This document shows, piece by piece, positions 4,805 through 5,403 of a stretch of 5,403 bases of DNA. A program made the position numbers and the translations under genes. The DNA lies in NCBI GenBank assembly GCA_011192085.1, contig DUEQ01000401.1, positions 1 to 5,403 of the forward strand, given 5' to 3'. The notes under the pieces were generated by a model. That model was not told the origin of the DNA, made no database searches, and saw only the letters and a list, made by a program, of their open reading frames with translations. Source of the stretch: Caldilineae bacterium (lineage in GTDB: Bacteria; Chloroflexota; Anaerolineae; J102). Every line of letters starts with the position of its first letter. Position 1 is the first letter of the stretch.

Positions 4805-5403
4805 TTAGTGGGGGAATTCGAAGGTGACTTCGCCTTCGATGCGTGCAAGGGCGGGCAAGATCGTTTTGACCAGCTCACGCTGAAGCTCGTACTGGGGCAT
4901 GAAGTAGAGTTGGGCGTACAGGTCAGCCGCCCGATTCAGATACTCATCGTTCCAGACGATATAAGGAAGCTGTTCGTCGTTTATCCAGAAGATGATCCCG
5001 TTGGGCGTGGTTTGAATAGTCACCTTGCTAATGCCCGCTTCCTTCATCTTCTGAAGCGTCTCGGGGGCAAGGCCCACGTTGCGAAGTCCCACCAGGCCGG
5101 CCTCTGCCAGATCCCTGGTGGAAAGCCCCAGAATAGAGGGGGCGCCCATCTCGTCAAAGGTCACGCGCGCTTTCACCACCGCCATGGGCGCAACGTCTTC
5201 CGCCACGGCCACGCTTTCGATGGGCGCATCGATATCTCGCAGGGGAATCTCCTCAGCCGTGGGCTGCATGGGGAATCGCAGCGCAACATCCAGACCCGTG
5301 TGCTGGATGAAGGGGACGAGGAAGCGTAGGATCATCTGGAATTCGGGCTTGATGACCCCCAGTTTGGTCATGGCGTCGGTCATCGTTTGCAGATCTTCCG
5401 TAT
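4805..5403 (-). CDS. Protein of unknown function with repeated units, 5' end cut by the window edge
   Basis: The frame is open from the window edge to TAA at 4805-4807, giving 199 codons before the stop. It reads TEDLQT before the first in-window Met (5383), and this fits the following helix, so the true start is probably outside. No catalytic motif or membrane helix is seen. A compact segment runs through FDEMGAPSILGLS, LAPETLQKMKEAGISKVTI and GIIFWINDEQLPYIVWNDE, followed by a helical stretch ending in LPALARIEGEVTFEFPH at the C-terminus. The visible N-terminal part ends similarly (ILRFLVPFIQHTGLDVALRFP), suggesting at least two copies of one unit. Proteins with a 'GI..x.vN...LP.I.W' segment are, from memory, found among uncharacterised Chloroflexota proteins, often exported; this is a weak lead and no signal peptide can be seen here. 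It may be cotranscribed with the downstream membrane protein gene. Confidence 0.7.
   Translation of the reverse strand, partial: TEDLQTMTDAMTKLGVIKPEFQMILRFLVPFIQHTGLDVALRFPMQPTAEEIPLRDIDAPIESVAVAEDVAPMAVVKARVTFDEMGAPSILGLSTRDLAEAGLVGLRNVGLAPETLQKMKEAGISKVTIQTTPNGIIFWINDEQLPYIVWNDEYLNRAADLYAQLYFMPQYELQRELVKTILPALARIEGEVTFEFPH

Overview
The window reads like a genome fragment from a GC-rich member of the Chloroflexota (Anaerolineae or a relative). This rests on the style of the protein families, especially a membrane-anchored DtxR/FeoA regulator and two unnamed small protein families on the minus strand. It is a judgement from memory, not a database result. No RNA gene, insertion sequence, CRISPR array or phage gene is visible.

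Left part (1-526): no intact gene. The minus strand carries two eroded gene remains in the same direction. One is the start of a Crp/Fnr-type regulator (cyclic-nucleotide-binding fold), broken by a TAG. The other is the very end of a cytochrome cd1 nitrite reductase (NirS), with a one-base deletion but its C-terminal signature and stop codon kept. A good intrinsic terminator follows the nirS stop. The simplest reading is a denitrification locus collapsed by an internal deletion.

Centre (527-3992, plus strand): a two-gene metal-uptake operon. A promoter at 527-555 lies so close to the ATG at 563 that the transcript is probably leaderless, and a small palindrome fills the promoter spacer. The first gene encodes one transmembrane helix, a DtxR-family winged helix and metal-binding/dimerisation domain, and two FeoA-like SH3 domains. 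The second gene, overlapping by 8 bases, is a full-length FeoB ferrous-iron transporter. There is no free-standing feoA; its function may lie in the C-terminal half of the regulator. The regulator's primary metal site has acidic residues where DtxR has Met10 and Cys102, closer to the manganese sensor MntR, so the metal sensed (and perhaps carried) is open to question.

Right part (3993-5403): feoB converges on two minus-strand genes, with a GC-rich hairpin and small GGATG/CATCC repeats between. The first is a two-helix membrane protein with a long proline-rich tail including nine consecutive prolines. Upstream of it, cut by the window edge, is a protein of unknown function that seems to be built of repeated units. 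These two may share a transcript, but nothing ties them to metal transport.
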